The position numbers and the translations under genes were made by a program. Positions 11,623 to 23,349 of a DNA stretch of 64,000 bases are shown here, one piece after another (the stretch's first letter is position 1; each line of letters starts with the position of its first letter). Under the pieces are notes generated by a model, which was not told the origin of the DNA, did no database searches, and was given only the letters and a program-made list of their open reading frames with translations. Source of the DNA: Phellopilus nigrolimitatus (Eukaryota > Basidiomycota > Agaricomycetes > Hymenochaetales > Hymenochaetaceae); NCBI GenBank assembly GCA_021029095.1, contig JAJOHG010000015.1:186001-250000 (forward strand), given 5' to 3'.

Positions 11623-12278
11623 ATGGATCACATAACCCCACGAGTCAACTCTGCGCTCCTCGGCAAGTTCATCGGGCGAAGCGTCCGCCTTGTCTGCAAG
11701 GTTGAGCGGGTGCGTAGTCTTCTTTCCTGGATGGCATGTTCGAATCTCAATTTCACGTATATGATTCGCTTTCGACTTCCTTTCTTTGGTGTACAGGTGA
11801 AGGGCATGTCCGCAATTGTTCGCTCGACAGACATGGGTCAAGTCGAGGTAAAGATGACCACGGTGCGCACCTCCTTATTCTTTTTTTACCGGATATACTG
11901 ACGCAACACGCAACCATGCTGTCGCTTTGATGTCGTTGGCTCTCAAATCAACCACAACATTTGCTTGTGGCAACCATGAACAGGAGGGTCAAATCGAGGA
12001 TACATTTGTCGAGGTGATTGGGATGGTTGAGGATTCGAATGTCTTGAAGCTTCAGGCATGCATCAACCTCGGCGGGGAGCTTGGTGAGTGTTTTTTCTAT
12101 CCAAGCGTTCGGCTGGATACGAGACAAATGGCTGACTATTTTCATTTTGTAACATTCTCGTACATCGGACATCGCTTCGAATCTCTACATCAATAACGTT
12201 GTGCACACCGCAGACATGGAACTAGTAAACGACTGCATCGAGCTCTGCCACGATGAACGCTTCAAAAACATTTTTTAG
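11623..12278 (+). CDS. RPA3: Replication protein A 14-kDa subunit (RPA3)
   Basis: Four exons joined by GT-AG introns. Exon 1 is MDHITPRVNSALLGKFIGRS and on to VRLVCKVER; then VKGMSAIVRSTDMGQVEVKM; then EGQIEDTFVEVIGMVEDSNV with LKLQACINLGGELD; then MELVNDCIELCHDERFKNIF ending at 12278. It is about 112 aa, the normal size of the smallest RPA subunit. The MxxxxPRVN start, the GRSVRLVCKVE strand and the EVIGxVxDSxxLK strand are those of the single OB-fold of Rpa3. It is the third member of the nuclear single-stranded-DNA-binding heterotrimer used in replication and repair. The reading frame is intact across all exons. Confidence 0.88.
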
Positions 12279-12775
12279 GCAGCTTCGACTCCCAAAAATT
12301 TGCTTTCCCTTTTTTCTGTTCCAATTCGTCTAGATCTGTAAAATATTTGTAAACTGGCTGTTTCATCTACTCGTGGTGTACACATAATCCATCAGCTTGC
12401 AACCAATGCTTTCAACCTATTTCGTGCCCCTTCAAAGCTCTCATAGTGCTTGCAGCAGTCCTCGGTCTCATCACGAAGCAGTAAACAGGAAAAGCTGAGT
12501 TAAATATGACGACCTAAGCAAGACACGCACAGCACGTTACACTTCTAGATTCTGCATTATACATGTTTCAAATAATGTTTTAGTACCGTATCACTCCGGA
12601 GTGCTACAACGTACAATGCATTGTACAGTCTTGTACATGGTACATGGCAATTGTCATGCTATCGCATCGCATCCACATAGTCAAATTATCCCCGTCAAAG
12701 TGGTGAGCGGCGGGCCTCAGTTCTGTTCTGGAGCGATACCGCGGAGGGCTCGCAAAGGCTTCCCAGGGAGCGTAT
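12279..12775. other. convergent 3' intergenic region
   Basis: Separates the 3' ends of RPA3 (+) and RLI1 (-). A short near-palindrome around 12594-12606 (ACTCCGGAGT) and TGTAC-rich sequence at 12610-12650 are present, with no coding signal. Confidence 0.5.
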
Positions 12776-14952
12776 CTATTCCTCAAGGAAAAAGTAGTTG
12801 CCCGCAGCTGCAAGTTCAAGCGCATGTCGTCAACTCTGTACGACTTAACAGAGAAATGCTATGAACTCACCCTTCTGCTCTCTGTCCTTGATACTGTTGA
12901 GCTTGTTGACGCGCGGACGGAAGTTCGTCGGATCACGCCGGAACGTGATCTCGAGCGACGCGAGAAACTTGTTCATGCCGGTGAGGAGCGACTGAGGGGG
13001 CGTTGCGGTCGCGGCCACGGCTGGCTGACCTTCGAACACGATGACGCGGTCCGCGAGGTACGTCGCCATGATGAAGTCGTGCTCAATCACGAACGCGGTC
13101 TTCTTCGCATGCAGGATGAACCGCTTGATAACTTTACTCGCAATGATACGTTGCTCAGAGTCGAGAAAACTGAGGTCGGGTGAGTAAAGAGCACGTAAAG
13201 GAAGAGAACAACACTTACGAGCTGGGCTCGTCGATAAGGTACACGGAGACGTTAGGCTTGCCGAGGGCAAGGACAATGGCGACACGCTGGAGTTCTCCTC
13301 CGGATAGCGTCTTGACGTCTTGGTCTATAATGTTATCGAGGTTCATCGGCTTGAGGACATCAGTTTGGAACTGCGGGTGCATAAAGGAGTTTTTGATCTG
13401 CTTGATAAGTAACATGCGGACAGAGCCAGGGAACTTGGGCGAGATCGTCTGCGGCTTGAGCGAGACGGCCAGTGATTGACGATCCGTCTCATTGTCGGGC
13501 GTATCTCCAGCAAGAAGCTTCACAAACGTCGTCTTCCCCGTGCCATTCTCGCCAAGCATGACAATAATTTCCGAATCAGTGAACGAGCCTTCCTCGACCG
13601 TGAGCTTGAAGCCGCCATTTGTCTTTGTCATCGCCGGGTACGAATAATGCCGTGTTTTGTCGAGCACAAGCTCCTCCGCCGTCTCCACCATCTTAAACGA
13701 TAACGACTCCTGGCGAAAGCGCAGGTTTTCCGTCGGGATGAAGCCATCGAGGAAAATGTTGATACCTTCTCGTACGGAATAAGGCATTGTTACGACACCA
13801 TACATCGAGGGCTTCCCGTAAAGACAACATATGAAGTCAGAGAGGTAGTCGAGAACAGACAAGTCATGTTCGACGGCGATGACATAACAATCCGGGCGTA
13901 GCAGCGAGCGAATGACTTCAGCGGCCTTTAACCGCTGCCGGACGTCAAGGTAACTCGACGGCTCGTCAAACATGTACCTAGTCAAGTCAGTCATGCCACT
14001 GCATACATCGTGTCTCAAACACTCACACATCTGCTTTCTGAATACATGACATCGCAATTGCAAAACGCTGGAGCTCTCCTCCCGAAAGTTGGGTGACTTC
14101 GCGATCGAGGACTTCGTTCAATTCCAGTTCATCGCACATGTGCTGCTTGTTGTTGAGCTCGAGTTTCGAATCCAGCATCTGAGATACGGTCATGGTTCCC
14201 TTGATGGCACGCGGGATGTGATCGACATATTGCGGTTTGATGAGAGCCTTAAGATTATCCTCGAGCACTTTTGTGAAGTAATTTTGCAGCTCAGACCCAC
14301 GGAAGTACTTGAGGATCTCTTGCCAATCTGGAGGATCCTGGCGACGATCTGTATTATAAAAATGAACAGTAAGATGCGTGGAGACTTACGTCGTATCTCC
14401 CCAGATTGGGCTTTAATTTCCCTGCCAAAATCTTCAACGCCGTACTTTTCCCGATACCGTTCGTCCCGACGAGTCCTAACACCTGCCCTGGCCGTGGCGT
14501 AGGTAGACGATGTAGTTTAAAAGCGTTAGCGGTATATCGATGAGTGACTTGCGACTCCAAGTCTGTCGGCAAATTGATGATAGCAATAGCCTCAAAGGGA
14601 CACCTGCACACCGATGGGTAAGACGATTGAAGGAGAGGTCGTCCGTACTCACTTTTTGACACAAATACCACAGCCAATACACAGAAATTCAGAAATGAAT
14701 GAGATCTTGTCAGTCGGCTTGACCTCAATGCATAATTTGCCTGCATGGCCGTCAGTCCAACGCTTTCAATAAGATTTCGAAGATGCCGAACCCATTTTTA
14801 CGACCGGGCATGACTGCAGAGTATCTTTATTCAGTACCAAACAATGTCCACGACATCTGAAGAAAACGTACTTTTTTGCACTCTTGTGCACATCGTTTTG
14901 GCTTGCATCTATTGGCATCGACGATGGCGATTCGAGTGATTTTGTCGGCCAT
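12776..14952 (-). CDS. RLI1: RLI1/ABCE1, ribosome-recycling ABC ATPase with Fe-S domain
   Basis: Start at 14952 gives [20 protein letters not shown], and small exons then build the two Fe-S clusters ([17 protein letters not shown], then [15 protein letters not shown]). NBD1 has Walker [13 protein letters not shown], signature [12 protein letters not shown] and [18 protein letters not shown]2 has Walker [13 protein letters not shown], signature [12 protein letters not shown] and DEPSS split from YLDSEQRI by an intron near 13170-13215. The true last exon is short: after an intron the frame reads [10 protein letters not shown] and stops at 12776, matching the conserved AGNYFFL tail. Without this splice the frame would end at 12845 with unrelated residues. 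The protein splits terminated ribosomes and supports initiation; it is essential in eukaryotes. Intact. Confidence 0.96.
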
Positions 14953-15119
14953 GGTCGACGATGTCGTAGTAAAAATACAAGTTTCGAAAGTCTCTAGATC
15001 ACTGAATGCGCCTCTCCCGATTCGTCAGACAGCGTGACGCAGACAATGTGACTGAGCGTGACTCGACCAAAGGTGTTCGCTCCCGAAGCCGCGTGCCATC
15101 AAGCAAGCTACATGTAGTA
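14953..15119. promoter_or_regulatory. RLI1 promoter region
   Basis: Short upstream region of RLI1, bounded on the far side by a transposon whose target TA lies at 15118-15119. No specific element was identified. Confidence 0.35.
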
Positions 15120-15780
15120 CAGTATAGTACGCCTCCTTTAGACACCGGTGGTCCTTTTAGACACCCCACATTTTTTCCTTCGTTTCTTCGTATTTTGGCC
15201 TGAAATTTTAATCATGCGTTGCAGTAGGACTGCTCTAACTGTGTATAAATTCTGAGCAAAATAAATGCATTTGCTCGTCCTCGAGAGTCTAAAATGTCCC
15301 AAAATCTGCATTTAGCAGGAATGATGCAATCAACATCTGCAGTTTTTAATTTTTTGGAACCTCCTATTACCAATATACCTATATGATAATATGTACTACA
15401 ATGTACGCTTCATTTACAAATTTCAAGCTCGGAAATCGGTGGTCAAAAACATTAATGGTAGGCAGGATACTGTACATTTGCTGTCTGAGTGTGACACCTA
15501 CAAACCGCCAATGCGCGTTGTCGTGCGTCTCTCCGACACATCTGGCACGTTTGTGATGGCGTCACAGGGTGTCTAAAGGACCTGTATCTGTGACAGAATC
15601 CTTGTTTTCGTTTATCATTTGTTTTCATTTTTTCCTGAACACAGAATCTCCTTATATTTTCATATAGTACTCTCAGTATAGTTAGCAGTCATTCTATAAA
15701 TTTTAATTGACGAAAAGTAATCTTGTACGGTGAAACGGGCGAAAATCCGATTGGGTGTCTAAAGGAGGCGTACTATACTG
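15120..15780 (+). mobile_element. 661-bp TA-flanked miniature inverted-repeat element
   Basis: Perfect 27-bp terminal inverted repeats: the left begins CAGTATAGTACGCCTCC and runs to 15146, the right is its exact complement at 15754-15780. Both ends abut a TA (15118-15119 and 15781-15782), the target duplication expected for Tc1/mariner-type elements. The sequence TTTAGACACC sits inside each terminal repeat and occurs again as a second inverted pair about 20 bp and 180 bp further in (15150-15166 and 15567-15582). Only a 61-codon frame is present, so it is non-autonomous. It sits between RLI1 and the beta-glucosidase gene. Confidence 0.82.
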
Positions 15781-16061
15781 TATGTATCCCTTTTCTTTCT
15801 TTTAGCGGGCCGCTGCTGCTACCTTGAACTGAATGGGCTTCATTCAACAGTCATATGACAAGCGAGACGTTGTCATTCTGAAGTGTTCTTCCGAGCTATA
15901 GCCAAGTCTTCATTAGAAGTACAGTGTTCTTCTAATTTTCCTTAGAAAATAATACGATCTCTTCAGATGTGATTCCACTGCGAGGGGTCTCGCACATCGT
16001 ACAGTCTGCGAATGCGCTATAATTAACTTACTCCTTGGGCATCTACGTCGAGTATGCTTGA

Positions 16062-16077
16062 GCGGACTTGTGTCCGC
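16062..16077. promoter_or_regulatory. palindrome GCGGAC-N4-GTCCGC, candidate Zn2Cys6 factor site
   Basis: A perfect inverted repeat, GCGGACTTGTGTCCGC, about 280 bp upstream of the beta-glucosidase ATG. The same CGGAC-N4-GTCCG core recurs 36 bp downstream. CGG half-sites in inverted orientation are the usual target form of fungal Zn2Cys6 regulators; the factor is unknown. Confidence 0.4.
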
Positions 16078-16096
16078 GTTTCACGCATTTGCTGAC

Positions 16097-16114
16097 ACCG
16101 GACCAAAGTCCGGT
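16097..16114. promoter_or_regulatory. palindrome ACCGGAC-N4-GTCCGGT, candidate Zn2Cys6 factor site
   Basis: A perfect 18-bp palindrome, ACCGGACCAAAGTCCGGT. It shares CGGAC-N4-GTCCG with the site at 16062 and lies 240 bp upstream of the glucosidase start. Two such sites at near-integral helical spacing suggest a regulatory pair. Confidence 0.42.
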
Positions 16115-16291
16115 TCACACTGGAAGCTCTGTCTAATTCTCTTGCCGCTGTCAAGATGAGCTATTCTACATCTTTGTGATCCTCCTAAAGATTTTGACAT
16201 GTTTCACAACATGCATAATGTCTTGCGAGACGGCCCGGTTCGTCGCATCACCGTCATGGGTCATAGGTCTTCTAAATTCGAAAAATTCCGA

Positions 16292-16298
16292 TATAAAA
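16292..16298 (+). promoter_or_regulatory. TATA box of the beta-glucosidase gene
   Basis: TATAAAA located 62 nt upstream of the ATG at 16354. This position suits a short-leader fungal promoter. TATA boxes are typical of regulated genes. Confidence 0.45.
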
Positions 16299-16353
16299 CG
16301 AGCTGATTCTCGCGGAGTTCTCGCGTCTCTGAAGCCTCAGACCCTACCAGACC

Positions 16354-19234
16354 ATGGCAGCTCTTCGCGCTCTCTGGCTTGCGCCTCTCGTCCTGCTAAC
16401 TGTGCGGGCTGCGTCAAACCAGTCTGCGTCAAGCGGCTTTAGCAGTTTAAGTGCGACTTTGACGACTGTAGTTGCCAGCTCGTCGAGCTTCACTCCGTCC
16501 ACTATCACACCGGCTCCCTCCAGCACTGTAGCCATTTCGGGCTCATCTACGGCCGCGCAGACTTCAACAACTGCTTCATTTGTCGCCATCGGTTCGATTC
16601 CCCGCAATTTCTCCGATGTCGAGCTGGAGCTACTTTGGGCTCTCGTACGTTCTCGTTAAAATTTGTGTTTGATGAATTTCCTCGAGCTCAAATGGATGTG
16701 CGTGTGTCAGGTTGGCCCAGTTGAAGAGCCGCCGTTCACGACAACGCCAGTCCCTGATGTACCCGTAACGTTGCCTACCGCGCCCCCGCCGCTCTACCCT
16801 ACGTGGTACGCGCTACAGCCGAAGAACATCTTCCCGAACTTGACTTTCCCGAGTGGCTTCAAGTTCGGTGTCGCTACTTCAGCGTACCAGGTCGAGGGCG
16901 CAGCAAAGAGTGACGGTAAAGGCCCGACTGGTTGGGACTGGGGTGCACGGCAAATAGGTTCATTCCCCGTGCAAATAAGTGTAAGTTATGGAAATTGATA
17001 TTCTTATTTCAAGGCCAGAGCGGAGACATTGCGGACCTCCAATACTTTCTATATAAAAACGACACAGCTAGCACGGCTGCCTTGGGCGTGAATGCTCAAT
17101 CCTTCTCGTATGGCTCTTTTTTTCTCCTGCTTCTTGTGCAAAGCTTAATACTTATTTCCGTCGAAGCATATCATGGGCTCGTATTTTCCCATTTGGTACG
17201 AAGGACTCTCCCGTAAATCAGCCGGGATTGGACCATTATTCTGACCGTGGGTGTTATCTGAGCGATTTAGTCGTAGAAATTCTGATTCCTTTCTTTGTGG
17301 AACTTGCAGTGATCAATTACTCCCTCTCTCTTGGCGTCGAGCCCGTTGTTACCCTATGTGTGTCCTCATTCCTACAAATAACCACCTAAGAAGAAAAAAA
17401 ACTTAACTGCAGAACTTTTTAGTTCACTGGGATCTCCCGCTTGCGCTGTCAGCTTACTATGGAGGCTTCACTTCGCCTGATATCGTCGATGATTACGTCC
17501 AGTGCGCTCGCGTTAAGAAACATTCCTCGTTTATTTTTACTGATTTTCCCCCCTTATACAACAGTTATGCAGAGACGGTCTTTAAGGCGTACAACGGCAG
17601 TGTCAAGATGTGGTACACGTTCAACGAGCCGTACGTTTACTGTGAGCAACTTGCCGTATATCCATTTGGTATGTGATTCTGCCCTGCTTCAAATAAGGAA
17701 AAATCTTAAATACTAGTTTCCTCTAGACTTGACACTGGCTCCCGGTGTGAACTCGAGCACAGCACCGTTTCTGTGCGCATACTATTTGTGTGAGGCATTA
17801 TATTGTCTATTTGAAGTTACAATATAACCTGAACTGGTGGTTTTTCGAACGCAGTGAAGGCCCACGCGGGTGCAGTGAAGGCGTTCAGAGCCATGAACAT
17901 AACTGGTGAGATTGCATTCAAGAACAACGGCTATGTGTAAGTTTGTTTTTTTCTCCTTTGTTTTTCGACTTTCTTTAATTTAGCCAATAACTCCCTTTGA
18001 TCGAACAGGGGAAAACCATGGCGCACGAATACAACAGAGGATACGGAGGCAGTTGAGCGGAACGCCGCTTTCGGGATTGGCGCTTTCTCGGAGGCCGTTT
18101 ATGGTTCAGGCGACTGGCCTGACATCATGAAGGAAACACTCCCGGAGTCGATATTGCCGAGGTTCACAGAAGAGGAACAGAAGGATCTCAAGGGTGAGTC
18201 CATAATTTGTTTCTGTCATTTCTTCCGGGCCTTTCTGACATGCATATTGTGATTCCCCCCTCCCCCTGTTATTCCAGGCTCGGCGGATTTCTTCGCGATC
18301 GACGCGTACTCCAGTCTTTGGGTTGCCGCGCCACCTAACGGCATAGCGAGCTGCTTAGCGAATCCGAGCGATCCATACTTTCCATTCTGCTTCGTGCAGG
18401 TGGACTATGACTCAAGCACAAACTGGCCTGCGGGGGTCACCGGGTCAGGCGAGCAAGCATCGTGGCTCAAGGCCACCCCGAACAACCTCAGGCACGAGCT
18501 GAGCGCTATCAAGAAAAGGTGGCCGTATAACAAGATCGTGAGTACTTGTCTTCCCTCGTTCCTCAACTGAGAGAAGGTTAGAGTTTTCGGTTTTACTCAA
18601 TGCTTCTATTGCAGTACATTTCTGAGTTTGGCTTTGCGGAGCCCGAGGAGCAGTCTAGAACAAATTTGGCTTGGGTTTTGGACGATGCCGATCGCACCAG
18701 TGAGAATTTGACCTTCGATTTTTTTAATTGCCTTTGGTCAGCTGACCACATATCTCCGACTTCTGCAGACTATTACATGACCATGCTCGGCGAGGCCCTT
18801 CTGGCTATCCACGAGGATGGAATACCCCTTGCTGGAACGTTCGCGTGGGGTAAGTACATCTTCTTTTACATGGGTCTATGCTTGCCTAACTACGCGGAAT
18901 TAATAGGGATGATTGATGACTTGGAGTGGCAGGTCGGACAGGAGTCGAGGTGAGTGGCTATGTAGCACCGTCTGCACAGCGCACGACATTGCTCGAAGTG
19001 GGCGCTGAACTGGAAGGAGATGCTCTTGATAATTGCGGACTCGAACTCGAACTAATACGTTTTTGTTGTACACAGGTTCGGGATACAGTATGTCAACTAT
19101 ACGACTTTCGAAAGGTCATACAAGCGCTCGGCCATGGCTCTATGTAAGCACTCCGGCTTATCTATCAGACACAGGATGAGGACTCACGCGGAATCGATAA
19201 CCTTCCAGCGGAGTTTTTCAGCTCTCACACGTAA
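16354..19234 (+). CDS. secreted GH1 beta-glucosidase
   Basis: Starts with a signal peptide (MAALRALWLAPLVLLTVRAA), followed by a ~90-residue Ser/Thr-rich, probably O-glycosylated region. The GH1 barrel begins with FPSGFKFGVATSAYQVEGAA and GWDWGARQ. The acid/base is in WYTFNEPYVYCEQ (exon near 17610-17670). The nucleophile region reads YISEFGFAEPEE rather than the common ITENG, and the late aglycone motif is TFAWGMIDDLEW. Many short introns; the last joins SAMAL to SEFFSSHT and ends at 19234. It hydrolyses beta-linked glucosides or oligosaccharides outside the cell. The promoter carries a TATA box and two CGGAC palindromes. The FG in place of NG after the nucleophile Glu marks a GH1 subgroup, so true substrate preference is open. 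No break seen, although exon borders in 17100-17450 are less certain. Confidence 0.85.
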
Positions 19235-19803
19235 GCATGCGCCGGGAAACGCCACGGTGTCTGGATCTGAGAGCAGGAACGGAAAGGGGCCTTCCGTCCA
19301 CCGAGATGAGTATGATAGTGATCATGAGCACGCATGGACGAAATTGAAGGAGAAGAAACAAGCTCGATGAAAGGGACTCTTCTAGAATAAATACATGGAT
19401 GTAATAACGATCGTAATCAAAAGCTATGTTAACCAGTGTGGTTGACAGTTTGACCGCTTTTTTTTCGTCCCGAAGAACACCGCCACCTGGTGACCAACCA
19501 GGCTGTAGTTGGTCACAAAACAGGATAACAAGCGTCACTCTCCTCTTGTTCTTAACCACCATCATTCGCCCGCTGCACGTCTCCTAACCCACCTTCCTCC
19601 TCCCTTTGTTTGTGAGTGCCCTCATCGTCCTCATTGTCGTTGCGCGGCGCGCTAATCTGTCCACGATTTGTATCCGATCTCCCCACTGTCGTCTTTGATC
19701 GTTGCGATCTCGTGAATAATCTGCACTTTCGGATTGCCCGCTCTGAACGGAACGCTTCTTGCACCTGCAGCTGTTCGCGACTTCTGCCTAGCTCGCGTTC
19801 ACC
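19235..19803. other. intergenic between glucosidase and UBC4
   Basis: Holds the glucosidase 3' UTR and the UBC4 promoter and leader. A pyrimidine-rich tract precedes UBC4 around 19540-19640. No further gene is supported. Confidence 0.5.
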
Positions 19804-20615
<812 letters not shown>

Positions 20616-20937
20616 TAGTAGTAGCAGCTTTCATTTCACGTGTATAGCTATCGTTTGGGAATGTACTCTCTTTTTGCCTTGACTGTTATCGATTTTTGTG
20701 TCAAGATCCGTGAGACCATTTTTTCTGAGCTTGAGGCCAAAAGTGTGTTTCTGAGTTGTACTGCGCATCTCGTCTATAGCCGGAGCTTATTCTGCCTTAT
20801 GATCAGTGGACGACGGCCTCGTCCGAGACTATGATGTATTCGGCAGGCAACCTGACCTGATCAGTAAGAAAACCGAAAGTTCATGCGAATCCTGAGATTT
20901 ACTCTTCAACGTACACGACGTCGTTGAAGTACTGAAC

Positions 20938-22071
20938 ATGGCAAAAAAAGCGGCGGGAACCCCGAAGAAAACGGCACCGTCTAGCAAGGCAAGCAACAGC
21001 AAGGCCGACGCTGCCGCAGCAGCAGCAGCAGCTCCAGCACCCGCCGCGCCGCCAGCGACCACTGAATCATCGGTTCGCCCGGCGGTCCGGGGGACGCTCC
21101 TCTTCCGCCTGCTTTTCCTCCTCTTCCCGCTTCTGCAGATGATGTGGACCGCCGAGGCGCCGCAGCGGCCGTTCGGGTTCGTCCGCGATCCTGCGACGGG
21201 CGCCATGCTGCTCACGGAGCTCATCCAGCCACGTATCCTGCTTGTCGCGGCCCACCCGCGCGACACCCCGCTGTTCGCGCCGACGGTCGTCTCGCTGCTC
21301 AGCAAGGAGAAGAGGGAGGATGCGACGTTCTTTGCGCTGACGTTGGCTGCAGGCGAGGACAAGGGGCGAAAGGAAGAGTGGGCGAAGAGCTGGGACGAGT
21401 TTGGTCTGGAGGAGGAGAGGAGGTTCCTCCTTGATGTTCCGTGAGTATTCTCTATAATTGCGGGTTTCGGTTGCGTTTGTTTATTGAGAATAATGCCTCA
21501 GAGAGCTCAAAGACAGTCCTGAAGTGACATGGAGCCCAGATTTCATCGCAGAGCAAGTCAAGCCATTCGTTCTGGAGCACAAAATTGATACTGTAAGCTC
21601 CATGGCTACTGGATCTTCTTATATTGTCTAATGTTCCTTTCTTTTCAGATCCTCACGTTCGACGAAGGAGGGATTACCGGGAACCCGCACCATAAAGCAC
21701 TATCCGCAGGGGTCGCCGAGCTTGTCTCGTCTCCTTCCCTCGCAGCAGCGCTCGCTGCACAGCCGGCCGCGCTGCGGAATCCGACGGCGCCGCGGCGCCT
21801 CGTTTTGCGCTCACGGTCGTGGGCGCGCAATCTTGGTTTATTCACACCGATCGTCGAACATGCCGTGCTTGGCGCGCAGGCGCTGCGCTCTGACCCTGCG
21901 AAGATGAGAGCAGAGGGCACGCGCGTGCCGACTTACTTCGTGAGCGACGTGAAGGGCTACATCAAGGCGTGGAAAGCGCTGCTGAACCAACCTAGCCAAA
22001 TGGGCCCAAAGGAGCTCGCGTTATGGGTCCTTGGAAGGAGTATGTGGATTAATGAATGGGTAGAGGTTTGA
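20938..22071 (+). CDS. PIG-L/LmbE-like protein with altered catalytic motif
   Basis: Three exons (20938-21440, a middle exon reading ELKDSPEVTWSPDFIAEQ, and one starting ILTFDEGGITGNPHHKAL) give ~345 aa. The layout follows PIG-L: N-terminal Lys/Ala-rich tail, one membrane anchor (LLFRLLFLLFPLLQMMW), the LmbE core, and the tail LGRSMWINEWVEV. The catalytic motif AHPDDE reads AHPRDT, and the second motif HPNH reads NPHH. By analogy with MshB, the three zinc ligands (His, second Asp, last His) remain but the general-base Asp and the other His are lost. It is probably an ER membrane protein with weak or no deacetylase activity, or with a new substrate. It is distinct from the PIG-L end at 2-268. 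The reading frame is intact. Confidence 0.8.
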
Positions 22072-22413
22072 GGCTGTTCATTCGCAGCCTCGTTTTGTTC
22101 CGCTCTCATGCAGAGACAAGAGAGCCAGGAGTGCCGGAGCTCACTCCAAAGTGCTGATGTATTCGGAATACTTTATTGCAGTAACCTTTTTCCATTACGC
22201 ATGTATCCCTAGGCCTTCCGTTGCTCGTTTTCTTTCTTGCATAGTCGTTCTCTTATTCTAACTCGTCAACGAATAAAAGAACGTATCCATCGAACGGCAT
22301 AGTTGAATCCATAGGGTTGGCTAGTCGGAGCTCATGTGGGAGCAGGGGATCAGTATGATACAAGCTTCGGTATACACTGACGAATTCGAAAATGCGACTT
22401 CGTCAGCATAGGT

Positions 22414-23081
22414 TCAGCGCCGGCCTTCGACCATGATGATATGGTACCCGTATGTTGTCTTCACGAGTGGAGAAAGCAAAGGTTTGTTCACTGTCGAAGG
22501 CGTCAGAGCAAAGGCGGCGTCCTGGAAGGGACCCTACATTCCAGTTCAAATCAGTATTGTGGAAAGTCGGAGGATCTAAAGAACTCACGACCATGGACCC
22601 TCGCGACATCCAGCCTAAACTTCCGCCCGCTGATGAAGGAATACATCAGTAGTTGTTCGAGTATCCGGCTCAAGCAAAAGCTGGAAAGCCAGCAGGTTCT
22701 CACCCTTTGCTTTATCCTCAGAGTAAGTCTGAGCGACTTTATCGAATGCTTCTCCAGACTACACAAAGTAGTGATTTCCGTTTGCAATCTGCTCTCCAGG
22801 CAAATTGAAATTATATATGACTCACGTCTAGCTGTGCCAATGCTTCCAGTGCCCTCGACTGCTTCTCACACAAGATGTGTCGAACGTTAATAGCGGTGGC
22901 AGGCTTCAATCCGCCTTTCCCCTGTTACAAAGTTGAAGCATTAGTACGTCGCAGAACAATCGACTGGAAGACGATCAATCCGAGGACAAGAATCGCAACA
23001 CACCTTAGCTTCCTCTTTTACTTTCTTATCCCCGCCTCCTTTCTTATCTGCAGTTTTTTGATCCGCCGCTTTCTTTGCCAT
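22414..23081 (-). CDS. PIN4/Par14-type parvulin peptidyl-prolyl isomerase
   Basis: Start at 23081: [20 protein letters not shown], a Lys-rich basic tail, then after an intron [20 protein letters not shown]. Further exons give [31 protein letters not shown] and [19 protein letters not shown], and the last exon ends [11 protein letters not shown] at 22414. The [10 protein letters not shown] strand, YSEDKA helix, GGxLGW turn and [10 protein letters not shown] strand are all parvulin-fold landmarks, and the basic N-terminus is typical of Par14/Pin4, which associate with pre-ribosomes and DNA. About 130 aa, normal length. It converges with the PIG-L paralog and is divergent from the F-box gene. 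Confidence 0.92.
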
Positions 23082-23349
23082 TGTCAGACTGAACTGGTTT
23101 TGCTGGCAGATTGAACAAACGCGGCGACTGTGGCTGTTCCGAGCACGCGACGCGTCGTTTCGTGGCGGTGAATTTGAAGTTAGCGTACAGCTACCACAAC
23201 CAGCACGAATTGTGGCTACAAGAACAATGGAAGTGGCCCGATGGACATCATTCTTATACACAGCTTTGTCTCACCATGGATGCATCGTTCAGAATGTTGA
23301 ATCCCTACTTCATCTTCCACTCATGAATTATCCATAGGCGTTGAAAGCC

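Larger units (their letters stand above)
15783..16353. promoter_or_regulatory. beta-glucosidase promoter region
   Basis: Region between the miniature element and the glucosidase start codon. It contains two perfect CGGAC-N4-GTCCG palindromes and a TATAAAA box, listed separately. No coding signal. Confidence 0.5.

Noticed and set aside
15391..15576. 61-codon frame as a transposon protein
   Set aside because: Too short, no transposase motif, inside a miniature element.
16585..16605. tRNA B-box-like GGTTCGATTCC
   Set aside because: Lies in the glucosidase coding exon with no cloverleaf, A-box or terminator around it.
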